A DNA stretch of 29,410 bases, taken from NCBI GenBank assembly GCA_964355005.1, contig CAYHBX010000002.1, positions 1 through 29,410 of the forward strand. Reading direction: 5' to 3'. The notes under the pieces are model-generated. The model was not told the origin of the DNA and made no database searches. It saw only the letters and a list, made by a program, of their open reading frames with translations. Positions 7,241 to 13,492 of this stretch are shown in pieces. The DNA comes from JAUSKF01 sp964355005 (GTDB lineage: Bacteria > Patescibacteriota > Minisyncoccia > UBA6257 > WO2-44-18). The position numbers and the translations under genes are program-made. The stretch's first letter is position 1; the number at the start of each line of letters is the position of its first letter.

Positions 7241-7295
7241 AAAAAGAATTTTACCAAGTTTGTGATAAAGTGAATAGTGTACAAACGCTACCCAT

Positions 7296-7718
7296 ATGGG
7301 AATTATCAAACTGCTTTTTATGCTCGCGATTATGGCGGTGATTGCCGGCGTCGCTTTTTATTTCGCCCCTGACAGCATCAAGGAACAAGGACTCGCTTAC
7401 TTGAATGAAAGCAGTCTGGTGCCGATCGAGATCAAGAAGGCCGCGGAGAATCTTTACGCCACGCCGGAATATAGCCGGGAGAAACTGGAAAAGGAATTAG
7501 TTCAAAACTTTGAATCCATTGAAGCCATTATCCGTAAAACGTCCAGCGACCCCGAACCGATCATCCAAAAGATCCAGCGTACTAAAGAAATAGTAGAGGA
7601 AATCAAGGAGATCAGATCTGACCCGACATTTGTCACCAAAATTACCGAAATAGTCACGGAAAAGGTTTTATCTTCAATCTCACCAAGCAACAACACTCCG
7701 AATTCCTGCCCGAAATAA
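7296..7718 (+). CDS. small N-terminally anchored hypothetical protein
   Basis: No family recognised. The 140 residues begin with a hydrophobic helix (about residues 4-24, IIKLLFMLAIMAVIAGVAFY) and continue as a soluble, charged, helix-rich and probably coiled-coil region with many Glu, Lys and Ile, ending in a polar SNNTPNSCPK tail. The topology suggests a single-pass protein with its bulk outside the membrane. It is divergent from the cyclophilin gene and convergent with the lamin-tail gene, whose stop is only 4 nt away. Confidence 0.75.
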   Translation: MGIIKLLFMLAIMAVIAGVAFYFAPDSIKEQGLAYLNESSLVPIEIKKAAENLYATPEYSREKLEKELVQNFESIEAIIRKTSSDPEPIIQKIQRTKEIVEEIKEIRSDPTFVTKITEIVTEKVLSSISPSNNTPNSCPK

Positions 7719-7722
7719 AAAA

Positions 7723-8610
7723 CTAGGGCCTGGTCCAAACAATGTCTTTGGGGATTTCAACCCAAGAAACCTCGTCCATCGCTGATCCATCGGCGGCGTA
7801 AAGAACCGCGGAGTTATTTTTATAAGCCAGTCCGTTGGAGGTGGAGTATGACAAATTTCCAGCTTCTGCGCCTTTATAGCCCCGGCTGACAATCAAAAAA
7901 TAACCGTGAGCCACGATCTTTCCGGAAAACGACTGGGAGCTAACCAAGTTATTTAAAGTTCCGCTACTCGCCTTTTGCTGTAACTTCCAACCCGCCATAT
8001 CTATATCGGAATTGGTCGGATTATAAAGTTTCACAAATTCGTCATCTGCTCCCCCAACGGTTGTGCCGGTTTGAATTTCTACAATTAAAACTCTGGGTTG
8101 TTCCGGTTCCGGAGCGGGCGTCGAAGGCGGTGGGGTTGGTTCAGAAGCGGGAGGGGGTGGAGTTGGTTCGGGTGTGGGCACGGGGGTCGGGTCCGGTGGA
8201 GGAGGAGTTGATTCCGGTTCGGGACTCGGGGCTGTCGGGGGAGGAGTTGGAGAAGAGGCCGGTTCGGGCGTGAACTCCGAAGCAGGAACCGGAGTTGGCG
8301 ATGACGTAGGTATTGGCTTTGGAACAGGAGCGGGTTGTGACACAGAAGCTGATACCGGCGCGGGAGCAGGCAGAGACGTCGATTTCGGAATCACAACAGC
8401 CGAGACAGTAATTGTTTTGGTTTCTAATTTTTTATTTTCTGTTTTCTTAATTTCCGGTTTCTTCTCGGGAATAGGAATTTCCGCGACTAACTTAAAACCG
8501 GCAGTCAAATTATCACGATTTTCTGTACTCAAAATTCCCCGATCCAGAGAAACAGTGATTAGAGTTATGGCGAACGCCCCAACTAATCCAAAATAAGCGA
8601 ATTTTAACAT
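7723..8610 (-). CDS. anchored surface protein with Pro-rich linker and lamin tail domain
   Basis: I prefer the ATG at 8610 to the TTG at 8637. The protein begins with a hydrophobic anchor (FAYFGLVGAFAITLITV). A long low-complexity linker of Pro, Thr, Glu and Ser with repeating PxPEPTP-type units follows. The C-terminal ~120 residues are a lamin tail (LTD, Ig-like) domain: VLIVEIQTGTTVGGADDEFVKLYNPT, DMAGWKLQQKAS, VAHGYFLIVSR, AVLYAADGSAMDEVSWVE. The domain is common in extracellular bacterial proteins and is thought to mediate binding or anchoring. It ends in WTRP with no sorting signal. The linker is encoded by GC-rich repeats that create long spurious antisense frames. Confidence 0.88.
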   Translation of the reverse strand: MLKFAYFGLVGAFAITLITVSLDRGILSTENRDNLTAGFKLVAEIPIPEKKPEIKKTENKKLETKTITVSAVVIPKSTSLPAPAPVSASVSQPAPVPKPIPTSSPTPVPASEFTPEPASSPTPPPTAPSPEPESTPPPPDPTPVPTPEPTPPPPASEPTPPPSTPAPEPEQPRVLIVEIQTGTTVGGADDEFVKLYNPTNSDIDMAGWKLQQKASSGTLNNLVSSQSFSGKIVAHGYFLIVSRGYKGAEAGNLSYSTSNGLAYKNNSAVLYAADGSAMDEVSWVEIPKDIVWTRP

Positions 8611-8659
8611 CGAAAATAATTGCCAAAATTTTAACAATTATTATCTACTATGTAAAATC

Positions 8660-8812
8660 TTACCGGCGCCACAGCCACCAAATCAAAACAGCAAAAACAA
8701 AAACTCCGGCGACGAGCCACCACTTGTAGGTAACGATCAAATCAATAAATCGGTTAAATTCCGATGATGCATATTGAAGTTGAACACGAACTAAATTCTC
8801 TTTAGGAGCCAT
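8660..8812 (-). CDS. 50-residue single-pass membrane protein
   Basis: I read this short gene directly from the minus strand: ATG at 8812, TAA at 8660. The N-terminal half is polar (MAPKENLVRVQLQYASSEF), and one strong membrane helix with Trp at both ends (KWWLVAGVFVF to LIWWLWRR) closes the protein with positive residues. It starts 6 nt after the stop of the cupredoxin gene, in the same direction, so they are probably co-transcribed. No family recognised. It may be a small partner or anchor for the cupredoxin (inference). Confidence 0.65.
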   Translation of the reverse strand: MAPKENLVRVQLQYASSEFNRFIDLIVTYKWWLVAGVFVFAVLIWWLWRR

Positions 8813-8818
8813 TCCGGT

Positions 8819-9232
8819 CTAAAAATTGCCGCCGCGAACTACAATCTCCCCTTTCATATTGGAGTGCAGTCCACAATAGTACGGGTAAGTGCCCTCTTGA
8901 GTAAATTTACGAGAAAACGTTTCTCCTTTTGCCAGAATCTTACTTTGAAAACCGGCGCCAACAACGCTATGCGGAGCATCATCGTAATTCTTCCAGATGA
9001 TCGTGGTTCCCGGCGCGATCCGGACGGTCGATCCAACGAAAGCAAAACCCTTAATATCAACCTGCACTAAACCGCCGGATGGAGAGTTGGGCACAGAACT
9101 GACCGGAGCGGTAGCGGGGGGAGTGGTAGTTTGCTTAGAGGGTTCGGCAGACTCTGGAGAACCGAGAATCAAATAAGCGCCAACCAACACTACCGCCGCT
9201 AACACCAACCAAACAATTGTTTTTTTAAGCAT
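8819..9232 (-). CDS. cupredoxin (plastocyanin/amicyanin-like), membrane-anchored
   Basis: A type 1 copper protein. Residues 5-23 form an N-terminal hydrophobic segment, then comes a Thr/Pro/Ser linker, and a cupredoxin fold from about residue 54. All four expected copper ligands are present: His88 in APHSV, Cys120 and His123 in YYCGLH, and Met126 in SNMKG. The length (137) suits a single domain. It should act in electron transfer or copper handling at the outer face of the membrane. TATAAT (9244-9239) ends 6 nt before the ATG, so the transcript is probably leaderless. The 50-residue membrane protein follows closely. Confidence 0.93.
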   Translation of the reverse strand: MLKKTIVWLVLAAVVLVGAYLILGSPESAEPSKQTTTPPATAPVSSVPNSPSGGLVQVDIKGFAFVGSTVRIAPGTTIIWKNYDDAPHSVVGAGFQSKILAKGETFSRKFTQEGTYPYYCGLHSNMKGEIVVRGGNF

Positions 9233-9238
9233 ACAATA

Positions 9239-9244
9239 ATTATA
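9239..9244 (-). promoter_or_regulatory. -10 box for leaderless cupredoxin mRNA
   Basis: A perfect TATAAT on the minus strand lies 6 nt before the ATG at 9232, so transcription should start at or beside the start codon. The -35 region is poor. Confidence 0.6.
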
Positions 9245-9259
9245 GCAAACCGAAGTATT

Positions 9260-10201
9260 TTATTTTGAATAACCGCCCTTCTCTCCTCCTTTGTTCAAAA
9301 AATCCGAAATATTCAAAACCGCTTTGATCGCGTCACCGGCGGAAATATTATTTTGTTTGTATAAAACATCGGAAGCATCACCGGCTGCCCAAATCCCCGG
9401 TTCGGAAGCAGATTGGGTTTTATGATCAACGATGATTTCTCCAAGCTCGTTAGTTTTAACCAAATCCTTCACAAACCCCACATTCGGATAAGCGCCGATC
9501 TCTACGAAAACTCCCTCAAGCTTCAGCTCTTTCACTTTTCCTTCTTTCACGTCTTCGTACCTCAATCCGGTTACAAACTTATCTCCCACAATTTCCAAAG
9601 TTTTGGCATTAGTAATGATTTCCACTTTAGGACTGCCCTTGATCCTCTCTTGGGTGACCGCGTCGCCTTTTAATTGACCGGAAAATTCCAGTAAATATAT
9701 CTTAGAGGCATACGGCAAGCTATCCGACACCGCCTCCAAGCCGGCGTTCCCACCGCCAACGACCGCTATCGTCTTGCCGGCAAAGATCGGGGCATCACAG
9801 GTAGAACAATAAGCAACACCCTTGCCGTCAAATTCTTTTTCTCCCGGAACATTTAATTTTTTTCGAGCACTACCGGTAGTTACCAGAATGGTTTTGGTCT
9901 CAAAACTTTTGCCGCCTTTAGTCAGGACGGAAAAACCGTCGCCGCTCTTAGAGACTTTCTCCACCAGATCCGGATAAATAATATCTATGCCCTCCTGCGC
10001 GCGCAGATGTTCTTCCATATTTTTTGCCCATTCGTATCCGGAAATAGATCTGGTACCGATCCAATTTTGGATATCTGCTGAAACCTTTGAGGCACCGCCA
10101 AAATCCCCGGCAATAATGGCTGATTTAATTTTTTTACGGGCGGCATAAACTCCGGCAGCTATTCCGCCGGGACCGCCACCTATGATGATTAGATCGTACA
10201 T
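9260..10201 (-). CDS. trxB: thioredoxin reductase-like flavoprotein, AhpF-type NAD(P)H site
   Basis: A 313-residue low-molecular-weight thioredoxin reductase fold. The FAD site IIIGGGPGGIAAG is at residues 5-17, the redox pair CSTC at 132-135, the second nucleotide site VVGGGNAGLEA at 147-157, and the FAD-ribityl motif GIWAAGDASDV near the C-terminus. The HRRxxxRA motif that binds the NADPH 2'-phosphate is missing. The segment reads YLLEFSGQLKGD, as in the NADH-using AhpF flavoproteins, so I infer NADH preference. The glutaredoxin-like gene 17 nt upstream is the likely electron acceptor, as in the Clostridium pasteurianum Cp34/Cp9 pair. Confidence 0.93.
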   Translation of the reverse strand: MYDLIIIGGGPGGIAAGVYAARKKIKSAIIAGDFGGASKVSADIQNWIGTRSISGYEWAKNMEEHLRAQEGIDIIYPDLVEKVSKSGDGFSVLTKGGKSFETKTILVTTGSARKKLNVPGEKEFDGKGVAYCSTCDAPIFAGKTIAVVGGGNAGLEAVSDSLPYASKIYLLEFSGQLKGDAVTQERIKGSPKVEIITNAKTLEIVGDKFVTGLRYEDVKEGKVKELKLEGVFVEIGAYPNVGFVKDLVKTNELGEIIVDHKTQSASEPGIWAAGDASDVLYKQNNISAGDAIKAVLNISDFLNKGGEKGGYSK

Positions 10202-10216
10202 ACAAAAATGTTTAAG

Positions 10217-10233
10217 GTTTAAATGTTTAAAGT
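10217..10233. repeat. 17-nt direct repeat, copy B
   Basis: GTTTAAATGTTTAAAGT on the plus strand, identical to 10457-10473. This copy lies over the end of the glutaredoxin gene and supplies its last codons and stop (L-N-I-stop). Confidence 0.85.
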
Positions 10234-10446
10234 AGAACGGAGCTCTTGCTCATCAAAGCCGACGAGGATTTTTCCATCAATATCAATCACCGGAACACCC
10301 AACTGATTGGATTTCTGGACCATCTCCTCCCGCGCCTTCATATCCGTCGCGACATCTTTTTCGTCGTAGGCAACATTATTTTTCGCAAAAAATTCTTTCG
10401 CCATTTTGCAATAAACACAAGTCGGAGTGGAATAGATGATTACCAT
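10219..10446 (-). CDS. glutaredoxin-like protein (NrdH/YruB type)
   Basis: A 75-residue thioredoxin-fold protein with active site TPTCVYC (Cys10, Cys13), cis-Pro in LGVPVIDIDG (TVP-like loop) and the GFDEQEL C-terminal helix that typifies the YruB/NrdH glutaredoxin-like family. These are reduced by thioredoxin-reductase-type flavoproteins rather than glutathione, consistent with the trxB-like gene directly downstream. The last three residues come from a 17-nt spacer repeat also found in front of this gene. Confidence 0.92.
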   Translation of the reverse strand: MVIIYSTPTCVYCKMAKEFFAKNNVAYDEKDVATDMKAREEMVQKSNQLGVPVIDIDGKILVGFDEQELRSTLNI

Positions 10447-10456
10447 AGGTTTAAAA

Positions 10457-10473
10457 GTTTAAATGTTTAAAGT
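10457..10473. repeat. 17-nt direct repeat, copy A
   Basis: GTTTAAATGTTTAAAGT, identical to 10217-10233, lying in the spacer just upstream of the glutaredoxin start. Confidence 0.85.
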
Positions 10474-10500
10474 TGTTGGTTTTAGTAGTTAGCTCCGACG

Positions 10501-10719
10501 CTATCGGTCGGAGAGCCGACCCCCGGCGTCGGCTTTGTTGGCCGTAGGTGGTTCTTCATCGGCCCCAATTATTTGCCAGAGCGCCACCAAGCCAACCAGC
10601 ACGCCGGCGACTATCTGACTCCATAAAGCCGACGTTACCCGCCAGTATCCAAGAATGAATGGGGACGCCAATATCCAAATGCCTAAAAATAAACTCATCC
10701 AACCAAGCGACTTGTGCAT
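10501..10719 (-). CDS. small SPW-repeat membrane protein
   Basis: A 72-residue protein with two membrane helices (WMSLFLGIWILASPFILGYW and IVAGVLVGLVALWQII) and one ASPFILGYW motif characteristic of the SPW repeat (PF03779). The family usually has two repeats, so this is a half-length form. The C-terminus is polar. Role unknown. TATAAT (10732-10727) lies 7 nt before the ATG, next to the T tract of the tRNA terminator, and suggests a leaderless mRNA. Confidence 0.82.
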   Translation of the reverse strand: MHKSLGWMSLFLGIWILASPFILGYWRVTSALWSQIVAGVLVGLVALWQIIGADEEPPTANKADAGGRLSDR

Positions 10720-10744
10720 ATCACTAATTATACAATTAGTTTTT

Positions 10745-10780
10745 GAAAAACAACAAAAGCAGGCCGTCGGGCCTGCTTTT
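10745..10780 (-). terminator. intrinsic terminator downstream of tRNA-Pro
   Basis: An 11-bp stem (AAAAGCAGGCC at 10755-10765, GGCCTGCTTTT at 10770-10780) with a four-base loop is followed on the minus strand by GTTGTTTTTC. It ends the transcript carrying tRNA-Pro. Confidence 0.92.
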
Positions 10781-10802
10781 GCGCTGTCGAACTACTGGAC
10801 TT

Positions 10803-10906
10803 TTCCAGAACAAAGCTATCGGGCTGCTGGGAATCGAACCCAGCCCTCACGCACCCGAAGCGTGTATACTGCCGATATACTACAGCCCGATAGCTTTGTT
10901 CTGGAA
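10803..10906. repeat. perfect 24-bp inverted repeat enclosing tRNA-Pro
   Basis: Arms 10803-10826 and 10883-10906 are exact reverse complements. The inner 7 bp are the tRNA acceptor stem; the outer 17 bp continue it into the flanks, and the discriminator base is inside the helix. The precursor RNA can thus form an unbroken 24-bp helix capping the tRNA. Confidence 0.95.
10819..10889 (-). tRNA. tRNA-Pro (anticodon CGG)
   Basis: Folded by hand from the minus strand: acceptor CGGGCTG with CAGCCCG, U8 and A9, D arm GTAT-ATCGGCA-GTAT (with two G-U pairs), anticodon arm CACGC-TTCGGGT-GCGTG with U33, anticodon CGG and G37, a four-base variable loop, and T arm CTGGG-TTCGATT-CCCAG. The C1-G72 pair and A73 are the bacterial tRNA-Pro identity features. 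CCA is not encoded. The CCA-adding enzyme gene lies upstream in the same direction. Confidence 0.95.
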
Positions 10907-11105
10907 CTCAAAGTACGCACCCGAAAGCGTGCCCCGTCACCAGATCGAGCGGTACGCTTTCCCATCGTCCAAGTATAAACTAAATTATTCATTCGCAGGA
11001 TTAGATTTGCGAACTCTTAATATTGATCTTGAGAAAGCGGCCAGACGATGCACCGCTCGGCTCGGTGCGGGGCGTATATACTACCACTATACGACTCTCC
11101 GCGGA
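10907..11105 (-). other. non-coding stretch with tRNA-like fragments
   Basis: About 200 bases without a gene between cca and tRNA-Pro. On the minus strand 11101-11072 reads like the 5' part of a tRNA (CGGAGAG, T8, then GTAT-AGTGGTA-GTAT), with 22 of 30 positions equal to tRNA-Pro. It is followed by a GCACCG/CGGTGC hairpin instead of a valid anticodon arm. Near 10917-10934 a second fragment resembles the tRNA-Pro anticodon arm with one extra loop base. No acceptor 3' strand or T arm completes either one. Confidence 0.5.
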
Positions 11106-12659
11106 CTACTTAGACTTCTTCATTGAACCCTTAACACCATACTGGGCCATTACGCCTTCGTCAACTCTTTTCTGCGCCGCCTCGATCTCTTTTTTTGCTT
11201 TTTCACGTAATGCCACCAGTTCTTTCTCGGTCATTTTGCCGAGCTTTTCCGCTTCCGCCAAAAGCTTCTTTTTATCATTCAGCTTGGGATCGTCCAGTAC
11301 ATTTTCCAAAAGCACGGCCAAAACCGCCCCGACTTTCGGTCCGGGCTGAATTTTCAGCAACTTCATCACGTCCTCCCCGTTGATCTTCAAAGTTTTCGCG
11401 CTGATTGGATCTTTCATAGCGATCTCGATCATTGCCTTGAACTTCCGCAATCGCATCGGTACCGCCACTGCCGTACCCGAACCGATCCGGTCGCACTCCC
11501 GCAACTTCATCAAATCCTCGACGTTCTCCATTCCAACCCGGCTCACAAAACGCCTGGCTCCGGTAGCCGTCCCGATCTCCGCGTCAAAGGCGAACATATG
11601 CTCACGTACCAAAAGAGCGATCTTCTCAATTTCCTTCTTGGAAAATTTCAGCCGGTCCAGCATCGGGATCGCTATTTTCTCTCCGATATATTGATGCTGG
11701 TAAAAAGTCCATTCGCCTTTTTCCCCATTATTCATCCGGGTACCGCCGGGTTTCGTTTTCCAGCCACGCGACCGGGGCTTACCGACGTCATGCAAAAGCG
11801 CTGCCAGCCGGAGATACAAAGGAAATTTTTGTTCAACCGCGTAATTCAAGGCGTTCACGTTGTGATCAAACACAGTAAAGACGTGGTGTAAATTTTGGTC
11901 CATGCCGACTCCTTCGCGCAACTCCGGCATCACGTATTTCAATAAACCAAGCTCCTCCAATTTGCGCACGCCTTCCGCGGCCCGTTGCGACATCAGCATT
12001 TTACAAAATTCCTCCCGGATCCTTTCTTTGGCGATAAATTCCAATAAACCGGCTTTTTCTTTTATCGCCGCGGCGGTCTTCTTCTCTATCTCCCAGCCGG
12101 AAGCTGGTCCGCCTCCGGCGGAAAAACCAAGCTGGGCGCCGAACCGGACCGCGCGCATTAAACGCAACGCGTCTTCCTCAAAACGCTCGGATGGATTACC
12201 GACCGCGCGGATAATTTTGTTTTGCAGATCCTCTTTACCCCCGAACGGATCAACCAACCCTTGAACATTTCGCTTGTCGCTGGTAACTAAGTAAGCCATA
12301 GCGTTGACGGTAAAATCACGGCGCGCCAGATCATCTTCAACGTTATCCGAAAACTTAACCTCATCGGGATGACGCTTGTCAGTGTAAACTCCCTCGGTCC
12401 GGAAAGTCGTGACCTCCACCAGCGCCATAGACGGATCCTTGGACGCGGTTTTCACGCCTACCGTTCCGAATTTGTTTTCATAAACGCTGTCCGGAAAAAC
12501 TTTTTGAATTTCCTCAGGCTTAGCGTTAGTCGTAAGATCCCAGTCATGTGGAATTTTGCCTAGCAAAAGATCCCGCAGGCAACCGCCCACCAGATATGCT
12601 TGGTAACCTGATGAAATTAGATCGTCTATAACTAATTTTATTTCTTTTGGAATTTCCAT
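11106..12659 (-). CDS. cca: CCA tRNA nucleotidyltransferase
   Basis: Adds or repairs the 3' CCA of tRNAs. The 517-residue protein has the class II architecture: a nucleotidyltransferase head with YLVGGCLRDLLLGK and DWD (Asp39, Asp41), the ARRDFTVNA motif, an RNA-binding middle (DPFGGKEDL, IRAVGNPSERFEEDALRLMRAVRF), then an HD domain with HHVFTVFDHNV and LLHDVGKPRSRG, and a Lys/Glu-rich helical tail. It is followed by a CCA-less tRNA-Pro. No Shine-Dalgarno precedes the ATG; the spacer upstream is an AT-rich inverted repeat. Confidence 0.96.
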   Translation of the reverse strand: MEIPKEIKLVIDDLISSGYQAYLVGGCLRDLLLGKIPHDWDLTTNAKPEEIQKVFPDSVYENKFGTVGVKTASKDPSMALVEVTTFRTEGVYTDKRHPDEVKFSDNVEDDLARRDFTVNAMAYLVTSDKRNVQGLVDPFGGKEDLQNKIIRAVGNPSERFEEDALRLMRAVRFGAQLGFSAGGGPASGWEIEKKTAAAIKEKAGLLEFIAKERIREEFCKMLMSQRAAEGVRKLEELGLLKYVMPELREGVGMDQNLHHVFTVFDHNVNALNYAVEQKFPLYLRLAALLHDVGKPRSRGWKTKPGGTRMNNGEKGEWTFYQHQYIGEKIAIPMLDRLKFSKKEIEKIALLVREHMFAFDAEIGTATGARRFVSRVGMENVEDLMKLRECDRIGSGTAVAVPMRLRKFKAMIEIAMKDPISAKTLKINGEDVMKLLKIQPGPKVGAVLAVLLENVLDDPKLNDKKKLLAEAEKLGKMTEKELVALREKAKKEIEAAQKRVDEGVMAQYGVKGSMKKSK

Positions 12660-12778
12660 GTCGTGTCAATTACTAATTTCTAATTAACCTAATTACTAAT
12701 CAATAACCCAATTCCCAATTTCAAAATTTTCAAACATTAGAATTTATTTAGAAATTAGATATTAGAGCTTAGAAATTA
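12660..12778 (-). repeat. AT-rich inverted-repeat spacer, diverged relative of the 148-bp repeat
   Basis: In transcript direction it starts at the TAA of the DsbA-like gene (TAATTTCTAAGCTCTAATAT). That end matches the start of the 148-bp repeat from the gap stop at 25 of 33 positions, and the far end carries complementary words (AATTAGAAATTAGTAATT). It fills the gap to the cca ATG. Confidence 0.6.
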
Positions 12779-13471
12779 CCGCGCAGCGGTTAATGCTTCC
12801 TCTATAAGATTCCTGAACGAAGAATAGGCTACCGCGCCGGACAATAGCTTCCCGTTCACGAAAGTAGCAGGGGTTCCTCGGACACCGGCGGCAACGCCGT
12901 CGTTGTAATCCTTTTCTATCTCTTTGAAATACTTTTGTGAGGACAAACAGGCATCAAAACGATTACGGTCTAGGCCTAAACCGGAAGCAATGGTCTTAAA
13001 TAATTGCTCGGATAGATTCCCATTGTGCTCTTTGCCGTCCAAAGATTCGGCGGCAAACAGCGCGTCGTGATAACCCCAAAAATTCTTCTGCTCCGCGGCA
13101 CATTGAGAGGCCATCGCGGCGTCAATGGACTCCGGACCAAGGAAAGCGAAATCGCGATAGATCATTTTAACTTTTCCGGTCTTGATATATTCCTCCCGAA
13201 GTTTGGGCTCCACCTCCTTGAAGAAACGGGCGCAAAAAGGGCACTGATAATCCCCAAATTCAACGACGGTTACCGGAGCATCAGGGTTACCGAGCACCAC
13301 ATCGTCATCAGAAATATCGGTCGGACTGACCGTTGCCGCCAAATTAGCCTGCTGGTCGGCCGGTAAACCGCGATATCCTACGTTGTACACTAAAGCGCCG
13401 GACACCAAAAGCGCCGCCGCTATGATACTGCCGGGCAATAACCAATCTTTTTTGTTTTGACTCTCGTCCAT
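12776..13471 (-). CDS. DsbA/BdbD-like thiol-disulfide oxidoreductase
   Basis: A membrane-anchored thioredoxin-fold protein of the DsbA/Thioredoxin_4 type, 231 residues. Residues 11-30 form an N-terminal helix. The domain starts at about residue 56 with VVLGNPDAPVTVVEFGDYQCPFC (active-site Cys77 and Cys80). A helical insertion follows, and the cis-Pro loop is GVRGTPATFVNG. It probably forms or shuffles disulfides in secreted proteins. It diverges from the sugar transferase gene with only 21 nt between the start codons. Confidence 0.93.
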   Translation of the reverse strand: MDESQNKKDWLLPGSIIAAALLVSGALVYNVGYRGLPADQQANLAATVSPTDISDDDVVLGNPDAPVTVVEFGDYQCPFCARFFKEVEPKLREEYIKTGKVKMIYRDFAFLGPESIDAAMASQCAAEQKNFWGYHDALFAAESLDGKEHNGNLSEQLFKTIASGLGLDRNRFDACLSSQKYFKEIEKDYNDGVAAGVRGTPATFVNGKLLSGAVAYSSFRNLIEEALTAAR

Positions 13472-13485
13472 ACTTTATCTAATAT
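13457..13485 (+). promoter_or_regulatory. promoter giving a leaderless mRNA for the sugar transferase
   Basis: TTGACT (13457-13462), a 17-nt spacer, and TAATAT (13480-13485). The ATG at 13493 is 7 nt beyond the -10 box, so the mRNA should start at the start codon. The -35 lies within the first codons of the divergent DsbA-like gene. Confidence 0.75.
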
Positions 13486-13492
13486 AAGCTCA

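Noticed and set aside
8061..8596. Long Gly/Val-rich plus-strand reading frames opposite the lamin-tail gene
   Set aside because: They are the antisense of the repetitive Pro/Thr/Glu linker codons; no start signal, and the opposite strand has a clear anchor and lamin tail domain.
11039..11101. A second complete tRNA gene on the minus strand
   Set aside because: The acceptor and D arm look right, but there is no valid anticodon loop (no U33) and no T arm, so it is kept only as a tRNA-like fragment.
10655..11126. Two overlapping plus-strand frames across tRNA-Pro
   Set aside because: They cross a well-folded tRNA, a terminator and the inverted repeat; coding is implausible.
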